Source: VFZS01 sp964353255 (lineage in GTDB: Bacteria > Acidobacteriota > Terriglobia > Bryobacterales > Bryobacteraceae). From it: a stretch of DNA of 30,278 nt. Location: the NCBI GenBank assembly GCA_964353255.1, contig CAYGVJ010000065.1:1-30278 (forward strand). Direction: 5' to 3'. Below, piece by piece: positions 15,800 to 23,471 of the stretch (position 1 is its first letter; each line of letters opens with the position of its first letter). The position numbers and the translations under genes are program-made. A model generated the notes under the pieces. That model was given only the letters and a program-made list of their open reading frames with translations. It had not been told where the DNA came from and searched no databases.

Positions 15800-18037
15800 A
15801 TGGCACGAAGAACTTTGACGAAGCTTCTGGCAGTGCTTTTTCTGGCATCCTTGTGCGCCTGGGCCCAGGATGAGGAGGGGCCCGGCCGGGGTGTGGCTCG
15901 CTTGAGCTTGATCAACGGGGACGTCTCGGTGCGCCGGGGCGACTCCGGCGATTGGATGGCCGGTGCGGTGAACACGCCTCTGGTGGTGCCGGATCGGGTG
16001 CTAACCGGCGCGGCATCGCGGGCGGAGGTTCAGCTCGACTGGGCCAACATGCTGCGGCTGGCCGCCAACACCGAGGTGCGGCTGTCGGAGCTGGAGCAGC
16101 AGCGCTACCAAGTGCAGGTGGCGCGCGGCACCGTGATGCTGAGCGTTCTGCGCGACTCGAGCGCCGAGGTGGAAGTCAACACGCCGAACGTCTCGGTGCG
16201 CCCGGTCAAGAAGGGGCTCTACCGCATCACTGTGCGTGAGGACGGCCAGACCGAGGTCACCGTGCGCGCGGGTGAGGCAGAGGCCTTTACGCCGCGCGGA
16301 GTCGAGCGGATCGGCTCCGGCCGGGCCATGCTGGTGCGCGGAACCTCCTCGGATCCGGAGTTCCAGACGGTCCGGGCGATCGCCGAGGACGACTGGGACC
16401 GCTGGAACGAGAATCGCAACCGGGCGCTGGAGCGCACGCGCAGCTACCAGTATGTGAGCCGGGACATCTACGGCGCCGACGACCTGGACGCTTACGGACG
16501 CTGGAACTACGATGCGCCTTACGGCTGGGTCTGGAGCCCCTACGGCGCGGGCCGCGACTGGGCGCCCTATCGCTATGGTCGCTGGACGTGGATTGACTGG
16601 TACGGATGGAGCTGGTTGAGCTACGACCCGTGGGGCTGGGCGCCGTTCCACTACGGGCGCTGGTATCAACACGCCAACTGGGGCTGGTGCTGGTATCCGG
16701 GCTACATTGGCCAGCACCACTGGTGGCGTCCGGGGCTGGTGGGGTTCTTCGGGTGGGGCGGCTATAGCGGGTTGCACGCCGGCATAGGTTTCGGCCATGT
16801 CGGCTGGGTGCCGCTGGCGCCGCACGAGCCCTTCTACCCGTGGTACGGGCACAGGTACTATTCCGGCTACCGAAGCCGAACCTACGTGGACAACAGCCTC
16901 CACATCGTCAACAACGTCAACATCACCAACGTCTACCGCAACGCGCGGGTCGCCAACGGGGTGAGCGGGATCGATTCCGGCGAGTTCATCCGGGGCCGGG
17001 CGGCCCGGGCCATTCAGGTCTCTGAGGCTCACTTCGACCGCGCCAGCGTGGTTCGTGGGGCCCTGCCTATGACCCCGACGGCCGACAGCCTCCGGTTCTC
17101 CGACAGGACGGTGAACGGCGCTAATCTCCCCAGGGCTTCGGACTCGACGCGGTTCTACACCCGGCGCCAAGCCGCGACGGTAGACCATGTCCCGTTCGAG
17201 CAGCAACGCCAGGGCATGGAGCAAATGGTGCGCAGAACGTTTGGAGGCCCGGCCGCGCAGCCCGCCGAGACTGCCGGCTCCGGCAACCTGCCTCGTACGG
17301 GCGTCGAGCGCGGCGCGGCCAGAGGCGAATCCGGCAACCTGCCGCGAGTTGAGGCCGGGGGCACAACCCGAGCTGTGGAGCGCACCGAATCCGGCTGGCG
17401 CCGCATCGGGGAGCAGCCGCAGCAACCCCGGACCGCCAGCCCGCAGGAGCCCGCAGCGAGGGCTGCAACTCCGGAGAGCGGGCGCGTGGAGCGGCGTGCT
17501 GAACAGCCCGCCCGCGGCGCCGGCGCCTCCCAGGAAAGCTGGCGGCGGTTCGGGTCGCCGACGGCGCGACCAGAGCGAAGTGCGCCGGTTGAGCGCGGCG
17601 CAGAGCCGTCCACCGTCAGGCCGACCCCGGATCAGGGCTCGGTTCGTCGTGAGTCCGACCAGGGATGGTCCAGGTTCAGCACGGGGAGACGTTCCAGCCC
17701 GGAAGCTGAGTCCTCGCCGCAGATGAGCGCGCCGCGTTCCCAGACCAGGGGAGGGGCAGAGCCCCGTTCCGAGTCGCCGCGATGGAGCACGCCGCGCAGC
17801 CAGGAGTCCGTGCGGATCAACCCGCCCATCGTGCGGGAACGGTCCACCCCGCGCTACGAGAGCCCTCAGCGCGAAAGCCCCGGCGCGTCCACCCGACGTT
17901 CCGAAGCCTCCGGTGGGGAGATCCGCCGGGGAGGTGGCGAAGCCCGCAGCGGTGGCGAGGTGCGCGGGGGTGCTTCGCGGGGCGAGTCCCGTGGCGGCAC
18001 GAGCCGCGCCGAAGGCGGACGCGGGCGCAATCGCTGA
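15800..18037 (+). CDS. Secreted FecR-domain protein with DUF6600-like W/Y/G-rich region
   Basis: 745 residues. AGGAGG precedes ATG 15800 by 5 nt. A signal peptide (LTKLLAVLFLASLCAWA) is followed by a FecR-type beta domain (about 30-170; GVARLSLINGDVSVRRGDSGDW, then RAEVQLDW). Residues about 225-350 are extremely rich in Trp, Tyr and Gly with repeated YGRW, YGWxW and DPWGWAPFHYGRW units, the DUF6600-like signature. The last about 330 residues are low-complexity, rich in Arg, Ser, Glu, Pro and Gly, with two copies of a GNLPR motif. Unlike FecR proper it has no cytoplasmic sigma-regulating part, so a cell-envelope structural or binding role is more likely (inference). A strong terminator follows. 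Confidence 0.85.
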   Translation: MARRTLTKLLAVLFLASLCAWAQDEEGPGRGVARLSLINGDVSVRRGDSGDWMAGAVNTPLVVPDRVLTGAASRAEVQLDWANMLRLAANTEVRLSELEQQRYQVQVARGTVMLSVLRDSSAEVEVNTPNVSVRPVKKGLYRITVREDGQTEVTVRAGEAEAFTPRGVERIGSGRAMLVRGTSSDPEFQTVRAIAEDDWDRWNENRNRALERTRSYQYVSRDIYGADDLDAYGRWNYDAPYGWVWSPYGAGRDWAPYRYGRWTWIDWYGWSWLSYDPWGWAPFHYGRWYQHANWGWCWYPGYIGQHHWWRPGLVGFFGWGGYSGLHAGIGFGHVGWVPLAPHEPFYPWYGHRYYSGYRSRTYVDNSLHIVNNVNITNVYRNARVANGVSGIDSGEFIRGRAARAIQVSEAHFDRASVVRGALPMTPTADSLRFSDRTVNGANLPRASDSTRFYTRRQAATVDHVPFEQQRQGMEQMVRRTFGGPAAQPAETAGSGNLPRTGVERGAARGESGNLPRVEAGGTTRAVERTESGWRRIGEQPQQPRTASPQEPAARAATPESGRVERRAEQPARGAGASQESWRRFGSPTARPERSAPVERGAEPSTVRPTPDQGSVRRESDQGWSRFSTGRRSSPEAESSPQMSAPRSQTRGGAEPRSESPRWSTPRSQESVRINPPIVRERSTPRYESPQRESPGASTRRSEASGGEIRRGGGEARSGGEVRGGASRGESRGGTSRAEGGRGRNR

Positions 18038-18063
18038 CAAGTTTGCAGGTCGTTTCTTCCCTC

Positions 18064-18109
18064 AGGCCTGCTCTCGGGAAGGGGACAACCCAGGAGCAGG
18101 CCTTTTTTT
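18064..18109 (+). terminator. Rho-independent terminator
   Basis: AGGCCTGCTC (18064-18073) pairs perfectly with GAGCAGGCCT (18094-18103) around a 20-nt loop and runs into seven T (18103-18109), 27 nt after the FecR gene stop. Confidence 0.85.
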
Positions 18110-18139
18110 GTGATCGAGGGGCCCCGACAGACAGGCCAC

Positions 18140-18167
18140 AGTTGACATAATATCTGTTATCGGAAGC
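18140..18167 (-). other. dif-like Xer recombination site
   Basis: Read on the minus strand the 28 bp divide 11-6-11: GCTTCCGATAA, then CAGATA, then TTATGTCAACT. The right half agrees with the XerD arm of E. coli dif (TTATGTTAAAT) at 9 of 11 positions and with that of B. subtilis (TTATGTAAACT) at 10 of 11. The left half ends in the ATAA expected of a XerC arm and shares CTTCC with the Bacillus arm. It could be the chromosomal dif or the scar of an element that integrates through XerCD. The start-less gene remnant immediately beside it favours the latter. Confidence 0.55.
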
Positions 18168-18566
18168 TCGACGCCAGCCCTTTAGCCGCCCTCGCCCACT
18201 TCGCCCCGACCCTCAAGGAAGCGGAGCTCCGCGTGGCCCTGGCCCTGGCCGCCAACGCCAACACCCACCTCACCACCACCGCCAGCAGCCGCGCCATCGC
18301 CAAGCAAACCCGCCTCGCGCGCAGCGCCGTCAAGAACGCCCTGCACTCCCTCGCCACCCGCTGCCTCATCGCCACCCGCCAAGGATCCGCCACCAGACCC
18401 GGCGCCCACCTGCTCAACTTCCTGGCAACCCAAAGGTGGGCCTCTTACAGGGCCACGCCTGGGCCTACAGGAAACCCAGCCTGGTCTCTTTCCAGACCCA
18501 CCCCCCGAAGCAAACACGGTACATCGCGCCGCCGACGCGCCCCGTGGCCTCTGGCGCAAATGGTAG
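18161..18566 (+). pseudogene. Winged-helix DNA-binding protein remnant, start-less and frameshifted
   Basis: The frame from 18161 reads ASPLAALAHFAPTLKEAEL, then SSRAIAKQTRLARSAVKNAL and HLLNFLATQ, which looks like the winged-helix part of an accessory replication or transcription protein. No ATG, GTG or TTG exists in frame between a TGA at 18143 and GTG 18233, and that GTG is inside the domain. At the AAA of 18432-18434 the protein-like sequence moves by one base and continues as GGPLTGPRLGLQETQPGLF, then DPPPEANTVHRAADAPRGLW, to TAG 18564-18566. One surplus A explains this. Both defects indicate a dead gene. It directly abuts the dif-like site. Confidence 0.55.
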
Positions 18567-18618
18567 ACTGATCGCCAGAGGCCGCCTCGCGGTGCCGCCG
18601 GGAAAGGAGCAACGCAGC

Positions 18619-18861
18619 ATGTCCGGCCGTCAGCAACTCCGCGACTTGGTTGACCAGATCCCCGAGGACCAAGTCCACACCGCCTACCGCATTCTTCTCG
18701 CGCTCGCCGCCGATCCCGTCCTCCTTTCGCTACTCACCGCACCACCCGACGATGAGCCCTACACGGAGGAGCAGCAACGCAGAGACCTCGAGGCGCTCGA
18801 ACGCCACCGCCGCGGGGAGTCCATCCCGCACGGGCAAGTCCTGAAGGAATTGGGCTTGTGA
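18619..18861 (+). CDS. Antitoxin-like small protein, orphan
   Basis: 80 residues. AAGGAG lies 9 nt before ATG 18619. MSGRQQLRDLVDQIPEDQV, then LLTAPPDDEPYTEEQQRRDLEAL, RRGESIPHGQVLKELGL resembles small antitoxins in which an N-terminal helical domain is followed by the TPEE-x-A-L-E-x-G-x-x-I-x-H-E-E-V-x-x-x-L signature. No toxin follows: the next gene is a convergent HAD phosphatase 16 bp away. The assignment is by pattern and moderate. Confidence 0.55.
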   Translation: MSGRQQLRDLVDQIPEDQVHTAYRILLALAADPVLLSLLTAPPDDEPYTEEQQRRDLEALERHRRGESIPHGQVLKELGL

Positions 18862-18877
18862 GCCTCCGTTCCCAGGC

Positions 18878-19504
18878 CTACCGTTGAGATGGGGAGCTGA
18901 GCTCCAGCCTCGCCCGGAGCAACCCCGGCATCTGTTTGCACTCGGGTATGTGCAGGACCTCGAAGCCCGCTGCCCGGCCGCTCTCCAGGCCGGCCTCGGA
19001 ATCCTCGACCACCAGCGGGCGCTCGGCACTCAGGCGTCGAGCGGCAACGAGATAAGGATCAGGTGCGGGTTTGTGCCGCGCTACGTCTTCCCGGCAGACC
19101 AGCGTGGAGAAGCGGTCCAGGAGTCCGGCGCGTTCCAGGACGGGCGCGAGCTCCGAGCGGCTGCTCGAGCTGACGATGGCGAGCTTGTAGCCGGCGAGCG
19201 ATTCGAGCAGCTCGATGACCTCGGCGGAGATGGGGGGCTGTTCGAGCATGCGCCGCCGGAAGAGTTCCTGCTTGAGCGGGTACTCTGCCCAGAGGCGATC
19301 AAGGCTATCGGGCGTTGCCAGCCGGGCGGCGACGAAGGCTACCAAGTCCTGGTCAGCCAGACCGATGCAGTTAGCACGGTAGGTTTCCCAATCTAGGCTT
19401 ATCCCGTGAGGCGCCAAGGCCTCGGCCCAGCAGGCCCAGTGGACCGGCTCGGTGTCGGCCAGCACTCCGTCGAAATCGAACAGGATGGCGTCGAAGGCTC
19501 TCAT
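18878..19504 (-). CDS. HAD-superfamily phosphatase (beta-phosphoglucomutase-like)
   Basis: 208 residues. ATG 19504 is chosen because homology begins with MRAFDAILFDFDGVLADTEP; a longer reading frame to 19603 would run into the divergent gene. Motif I has nucleophile Asp10 and general acid Asp12. SSSSRSEL supplies motif II Ser, KPAPDPYL the motif III Lys, and VVEDSEAG the motif IV Mg2+ ligands. The helical cap between motifs I and II is type C1, as in beta-phosphoglucomutase, phosphoglycolate phosphatase and sugar-phosphate phosphatases. It is cytoplasmic and the substrate is not determinable here. It is divergent from the aminotransferase gene over only 55 bp. Confidence 0.88.
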   Translation of the reverse strand: MRAFDAILFDFDGVLADTEPVHWACWAEALAPHGISLDWETYRANCIGLADQDLVAFVAARLATPDSLDRLWAEYPLKQELFRRRMLEQPPISAEVIELLESLAGYKLAIVSSSSRSELAPVLERAGLLDRFSTLVCREDVARHKPAPDPYLVAARRLSAERPLVVEDSEAGLESGRAAGFEVLHIPECKQMPGLLRARLELSSPSQR

Positions 19505-19546
19505 CAGGGGCGGACTTGATTCGCGGCAGGATTGCCCGCAAGACCG

Positions 19547-19552
19547 TATAAT
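19547..19552 (+). promoter_or_regulatory. -10 hexamer TATAAT, probable leaderless start
   Basis: A perfect TATAAT ends 7 nt before ATG 19560, so the first transcribed base should be at or next to the A of the ATG. No Shine-Dalgarno is present. Confidence 0.55.
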
Positions 19553-19559
19553 AACAGGC

Positions 19560-20507
19560 ATGTTGACTCCCACCGAGAAGATCTGGCGGAACGGGCGCTT
19601 CATCCCCTGGGATGAGGCCAGGATTCACGTCTTGTCTCACGTGATCAGCTATGGCACCTCGATCTTTGAAGGCATCCGCTGCTACGACACTGCCTGCGGC
19701 CCGGCCATATTCCGGCTGCGGGAACACGTGCGACGCCTGCTGGATTCGGCGAAGATCTACCGTATCGAAGTCGGCTACACGGCCGAGGAGCTGGCGGAGG
19801 CCATGCGGGAGCTGGTGCGCGTGAACCGGATGGGAGCCTGCTACCTGCGGCCGATCGTTCTGCGCGGCTTCGGCGAGATGGGCGTTTACGGGAGCAAGAA
19901 CCCGGTGGAGGTTTTCCTGGCCTGCTGGGAGTGGGGCCGGTATCTGGGCGAAGAGGCCATCACCAAGGGCGTAGACGTGTGCGTATCGAGCTGGAACCGG
20001 ATGGCGCCCAATACCCTGCCCGCGCTGGCGAAGTCCGGGGCCAACTACATGAACTCGCAGCTCATCAAGATGGAGGCGGTGATTAACGGCTATGTGGAGG
20101 GGATAGCGCTGGACGAAGCGGGCTACGTGAGCGAGGGCTCGGGGGAGAACATTTTCCTGGTGCGTGACGGGCGGCTGCTGACGCCGCCGCTGGGCGCTTC
20201 GGTGTTGCCGGGCATCACGCGCATGACGGTCTGCGAGCTGGCGCAAGACCTGGAGATTCCGGTGGCCGAGACTCTGATCCCGCGCGAGATGCTCTACATC
20301 GCCGAGGAAGTCTTCTTCACGGGCACGGCGGCCGAGATCACGCCGATTCGCTCGATTGACCGGATCACCATCGGAGCCGGTCGCCGGGGCCCGGTGACCG
20401 AGCGGCTTCAGAAGGAGTTCTTCGCCATCACCAGCGGGGCCAAGCCCGACCGGCGCGGGTGGCTGACCGCGGTGCACGCGCCGGAACCGGCGGCAGTAGG
20501 CTCCTGA
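19560..20507 (+). CDS. ilvE: Branched-chain amino acid aminotransferase
   Basis: 315 residues. ATG 19560 begins MLTPTEKIWRNGRFIPWDEA, the normal N-terminus of class IV aminotransferases. HVISYGTSIFEGIRCY is the conserved early segment. LAKSGANYMNSQL puts the PLP lysine at Lys158 (Lys159 in E. coli IlvE), and YVSEGSGENIFLVRDG holds the Glu and phosphate-binding loop. It exchanges amino groups between Leu, Ile or Val and 2-oxoglutarate. An in-frame start at 19452 would translate sequence inside the divergent HAD gene and is rejected. The mRNA is probably leaderless. Confidence 0.93.
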   Translation: MLTPTEKIWRNGRFIPWDEARIHVLSHVISYGTSIFEGIRCYDTACGPAIFRLREHVRRLLDSAKIYRIEVGYTAEELAEAMRELVRVNRMGACYLRPIVLRGFGEMGVYGSKNPVEVFLACWEWGRYLGEEAITKGVDVCVSSWNRMAPNTLPALAKSGANYMNSQLIKMEAVINGYVEGIALDEAGYVSEGSGENIFLVRDGRLLTPPLGASVLPGITRMTVCELAQDLEIPVAETLIPREMLYIAEEVFFTGTAAEITPIRSIDRITIGAGRRGPVTERLQKEFFAITSGAKPDRRGWLTAVHAPEPAAVGS

Positions 20508-20734
20508 GGAGAACCGGGGGGATTACGGGAGCGCGGCCCGGGCAGCCACCTCCCCCGAGACTGTCTGCCCGGACCGAGCTCGCGAGAGGCTTCCCCTTAC
20601 TTAGCAGGTCGGCGCCGGAGAACGCCAGCCGGGGGAGCGATTTGTTGGTCGATTTCAACAGAATTGTTGGCTCGTTTTCTCCAATAGTTAGGCTGGACGG
20701 CCTGTTGGTAAGCTGTGGATAAAACGGAGGGGGG
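20508..20734 (+). other. Intergenic region between ilvE and the nagA-like gene
   Basis: An 8-bp inverted repeat CCGGGCAG / CTGCCCGG (20538-20545 and 20565-20572), without T-run, may mark the end of the ilvE transcript. Downstream the motif TGTTGG occurs three times (from 20643, 20665 and 20703), and CAACA-GAAT-TGTTG forms a small dyad near 20656. This could be an operator for the nagA-like gene, but the evidence is slight. Confidence 0.3.
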
Positions 20735-21889
20735 ATGAAACGTTCGGGCCTGCACGCGCTGACCGGCGAGCCGCTGGAGATCTGGTTCGCCGACGCCATC
20801 ACCTCGGCGCTTCCGGCGGAGAGTGTTTCCGAAGAGGCCCCGTATCTGGCGCCCGGCTTCATCGATCTCCAGGTCAACGGGTATGCCGGCGCGGACTACA
20901 ACGAGCCGGAGGCCGCAGATGAGGATATCGCCCGCTCAATACGGGAGCTGTTCTCGACCGGGGTCACGCGCTTTCTGCCCACGGTGATTACGGGAGCGCC
21001 GGAGCGAATGCGGGGCGCGCTCGCAAACCTGGCGCGCGCGAAGGAGCAACTGCCGGAGGGGGCCGCGATCGCGGGTTTTCACGTCGAAGGGCCGCATATC
21101 TCGCCGGAGGACGGCCCCCGTGGCGCTCATCCGCGCCGCTGGGTGCGCCCGCCGGACCTGGACGAATTCCAGCGCATGCAGGAGGCCGGGCAGGGCCTGA
21201 TCCGCCTGGTTACCCTGGCGCCGGAGTGGCCGGAGGCCCCCGGCTTCATCCAAGCGCTGGTCAGGCAGGGGGTGGTGGCCAGCATTGGGCACACTTCGGC
21301 CACGGCCGCGCAGATCGCCGACGCGGTGGCGGCCGGCGCTACCATGTGCACGCACCTGGGCAACGGCGCGCACGCGGTTCTGCCGCGACATCCCAACTAC
21401 ATCTGGGAGCAGTTGGCCGAGGACCGGCTGGCGGCGAGCTTCATTGTGGATGGCATACATCTGTCCGCGGCGTTCCTCAAGGTGGCTGTGCGGGCCAAGG
21501 GCGTGGAGCGTTCCGTGCTGGTCACGGACGCCTCGGCGCCGGCGGGCTGCCCGCCCGGGCGCTACCGGCTGGGCGAGCAGGAGGTGGAGCTGACGGCGGA
21601 GGGCCGGGTGGTGCTGGCGGGCCAGACGCGGCTGGCGGGCTCCGCTTTGCGGATGGATCGTGGTGTAGAGAACCTGATGCGGCTGGCCGGGCTGGCACTG
21701 CCGGAAGCGGTGCAGATGGCCACGCTGAACCCGGCGCGCATCGGGCGCTTCCCTGCCCGGCAAAACGGGTTGCACCCCGGCGACCGCGCCGACATCGTCG
21801 AGTTCCGCTTCGATGCGCAGGAGCAACGGATCACGGTGTTGAGAACGTACCTGGAGGGCAGGCTGGTGTGGGAGGCAAGGAGTCAGTAG
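20735..21889 (+). CDS. nagA: N-acetylglucosamine-6-phosphate deacetylase-like amidohydrolase
   Basis: 384 residues. GGAGG lies 4 nt before ATG 20735. The amidohydrolase barrel shows APGFIDLQVNGYAG, HVEGPHI with metal ligand Glu118, SIGHTSA with His186, His207 in THLGNGAH, and the catalytic Asp265 in VTDASAPAG. E. coli-type NagA has THLFNAM and TDAM at the last two places, so this is a divergent branch; deacetylation of GlcNAc-6-phosphate remains the likely reaction. The product would feed amino-sugar catabolism or cell-wall recycling. There is no nagB nearby. Confidence 0.85.
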   Translation: MKRSGLHALTGEPLEIWFADAITSALPAESVSEEAPYLAPGFIDLQVNGYAGADYNEPEAADEDIARSIRELFSTGVTRFLPTVITGAPERMRGALANLARAKEQLPEGAAIAGFHVEGPHISPEDGPRGAHPRRWVRPPDLDEFQRMQEAGQGLIRLVTLAPEWPEAPGFIQALVRQGVVASIGHTSATAAQIADAVAAGATMCTHLGNGAHAVLPRHPNYIWEQLAEDRLAASFIVDGIHLSAAFLKVAVRAKGVERSVLVTDASAPAGCPPGRYRLGEQEVELTAEGRVVLAGQTRLAGSALRMDRGVENLMRLAGLALPEAVQMATLNPARIGRFPARQNGLHPGDRADIVEFRFDAQEQRITVLRTYLEGRLVWEARSQ

Positions 21890-21911
21890 GCCACTCGCTC
21901 ACGCTCGCGGC

Positions 21912-23342
21912 TCAGTTCCGGATTCGCTGGAAGGCGATTGCAGGTGCACTGGGCTCAAGTCGGATCTGCACCTGGGCGAATTCCCCGCCCGGGTCCATGA
22001 TGAATTGCGTCTCGAGGCCGCCGCCACGCAGGCCGTCAACGGGGTCCGGCTGGGTGCGGAAGAGGTCAAACCGGACGTGGCGGAGCGGCAAGGACAGCGC
22101 CGGGAACTTCACCACGATCCGGCCTCCGGACTCGACGACTTCGCACGGGCCGAAGGCGGGGTGTTCGTAACGGCCGGCATAAGCGCTCAGCGGGCGCGTG
22201 GGCGGCCCCTGGGGAGCCTGCGGCACGATCACCACTCGCTGCTCCGGGAGGCGCCGGCGCGGGGCGCGCCAACCGAGAATCTGCTCGGCGATGGCGCTGG
22301 CGATGACGCCGGCGTCCGCAGTTGAATTCACGAACACCGCCAGGGCCTCCCCGCGCTCGGGCGCGAAGCCGGCCCAGGAGCGGAAACCGGTGATCGAACC
22401 GCCGTGGCTGACCAGCTTGAAGCCGGCCGTCCAGCTCACGATCCAGCCCAGGGCGTAGCTGTCGGCCTCGTCAATCACCATCTGGGGACGGTGCAGCTCC
22501 TCCAGTTGCCGCCGGGAGAGCAGGCGTTTACCGTCCGCCGTTCCGTCGCCCAGGTGGAACTTGAGATACTGCACGAAGTCGTCGATGGAAGCGTTCACCG
22601 CGCCATTGGGGCCCACGCCGAACTTCTGGTAGTCGTAGAACTCGACCGGACGCAGGACGCCGCCGACTCGCTCGTGCGGCGTGGCGTAGTCCTCGCGTTT
22701 GCGGGTGTCGGCCACGCGCACGGTCGAGTCCCGCATGCCCAGCGGCGCGAAGATGCGGCTCTCGATCAGTTCCTCCCAGCTTGTGCCGCTGAGCGCGCCG
22801 GTCAGGTATCCGGCCGCCGTCAACATGAGGTTTTGATACTGGTATTTCTCGCGGAAACTCGCGGTCGGGGGCAGGTAGCGCAGCCGTCGGACGATTTCCT
22901 CGCGCGGCAACGGCACGGCGTACCGCAGGAAGTCGTAGCGGGGGAGGCCCGAGCGGTGCGTGAGCAGGTCGCGGGTGGTGATCAGTTCGCTCGAGTGCGG
23001 ATCATACAGCCGGAACCAGGGAAGGTACTCCCGGACCGGCTTGTCCCAGTCCAGCTTGCCCTCGTCGACCAGCATGGCCGCCGCGAGCGCGGTGAACGAC
23101 TTAGTCAGCGAGGCGACTCCGAAGATGGTCCGCGTGGTCGCCGGAAGCTTGGTGTCGAGGCTGCGAACCCCGTACCCGCGCGTGTAGGTCTGCTCTTTGG
23201 TCACGACGGCTACCGCCACACCCGGCGCGTTCAGCGCTTGACGCTGCGCTTCAGCGACAGCGTCGATGCGCGCCGTATCCAGCCGGTCTGCCGCCTGGAG
23301 CAAAAAGACGAGGGAAAGAAAGAGCGCCACTCGACGGAACAT
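21912..23342 (-). CDS. Serine hydrolase of the beta-lactamase/class C esterase family, secreted
   Basis: 476 residues with a short signal peptide (FRRVALFLSLVFLLQA). The penicillin-binding fold is shown by S78-LTK81 (nucleophile and Lys), Y169-QN, and H313-GG near SITGF. Residues from about 375 are a C-terminal beta domain (DUF3471-like; PLSAYAGRYEHPAFGPCEV). Relatives are D-amino-acid or beta-lactam-acting hydrolases and esterases, and no substrate can be named. ATG 23342 lies 7 nt after a -10-like TAGCAT. It is convergent with the nagA-like gene and divergent from the DUF4861-GH88 gene. Confidence 0.88.
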   Translation of the reverse strand: MFRRVALFLSLVFLLQAADRLDTARIDAVAEAQRQALNAPGVAVAVVTKEQTYTRGYGVRSLDTKLPATTRTIFGVASLTKSFTALAAAMLVDEGKLDWDKPVREYLPWFRLYDPHSSELITTRDLLTHRSGLPRYDFLRYAVPLPREEIVRRLRYLPPTASFREKYQYQNLMLTAAGYLTGALSGTSWEELIESRIFAPLGMRDSTVRVADTRKREDYATPHERVGGVLRPVEFYDYQKFGVGPNGAVNASIDDFVQYLKFHLGDGTADGKRLLSRRQLEELHRPQMVIDEADSYALGWIVSWTAGFKLVSHGGSITGFRSWAGFAPERGEALAVFVNSTADAGVIASAIAEQILGWRAPRRRLPEQRVVIVPQAPQGPPTRPLSAYAGRYEHPAFGPCEVVESGGRIVVKFPALSLPLRHVRFDLFRTQPDPVDGLRGGGLETQFIMDPGGEFAQVQIRLEPSAPAIAFQRIRN

Positions 23343-23349
23343 GCAGATG

Positions 23350-23355
23350 ATGCTA
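23350..23355 (-). promoter_or_regulatory. -10-like TAGCAT, probable leaderless start
   Basis: On the minus strand TAGCAT ends 7 nt before ATG 23342, and no Shine-Dalgarno intervenes. Confidence 0.35.
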
Positions 23356-23471
23356 GCACGGGCGGGGACTGAGACGGGCTGCGCCGCTTTTCAAGGCGCT
23401 CGGCAAGGGGTGTTATCATTGGTATCCCGTGACGGTCACGGGTTGGTGGTGGACGGAGGGTGGATGACGAG

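Noticed and set aside
16001..18040. Long minus-strand reading frame opposite the FecR/DUF6600 gene
   Set aside because: It is the mirror of a GC-rich coding region, with no motifs, no RBS and Pro/Arg/Ala-rich composition, while the plus-strand frame has a signal peptide and known domains.
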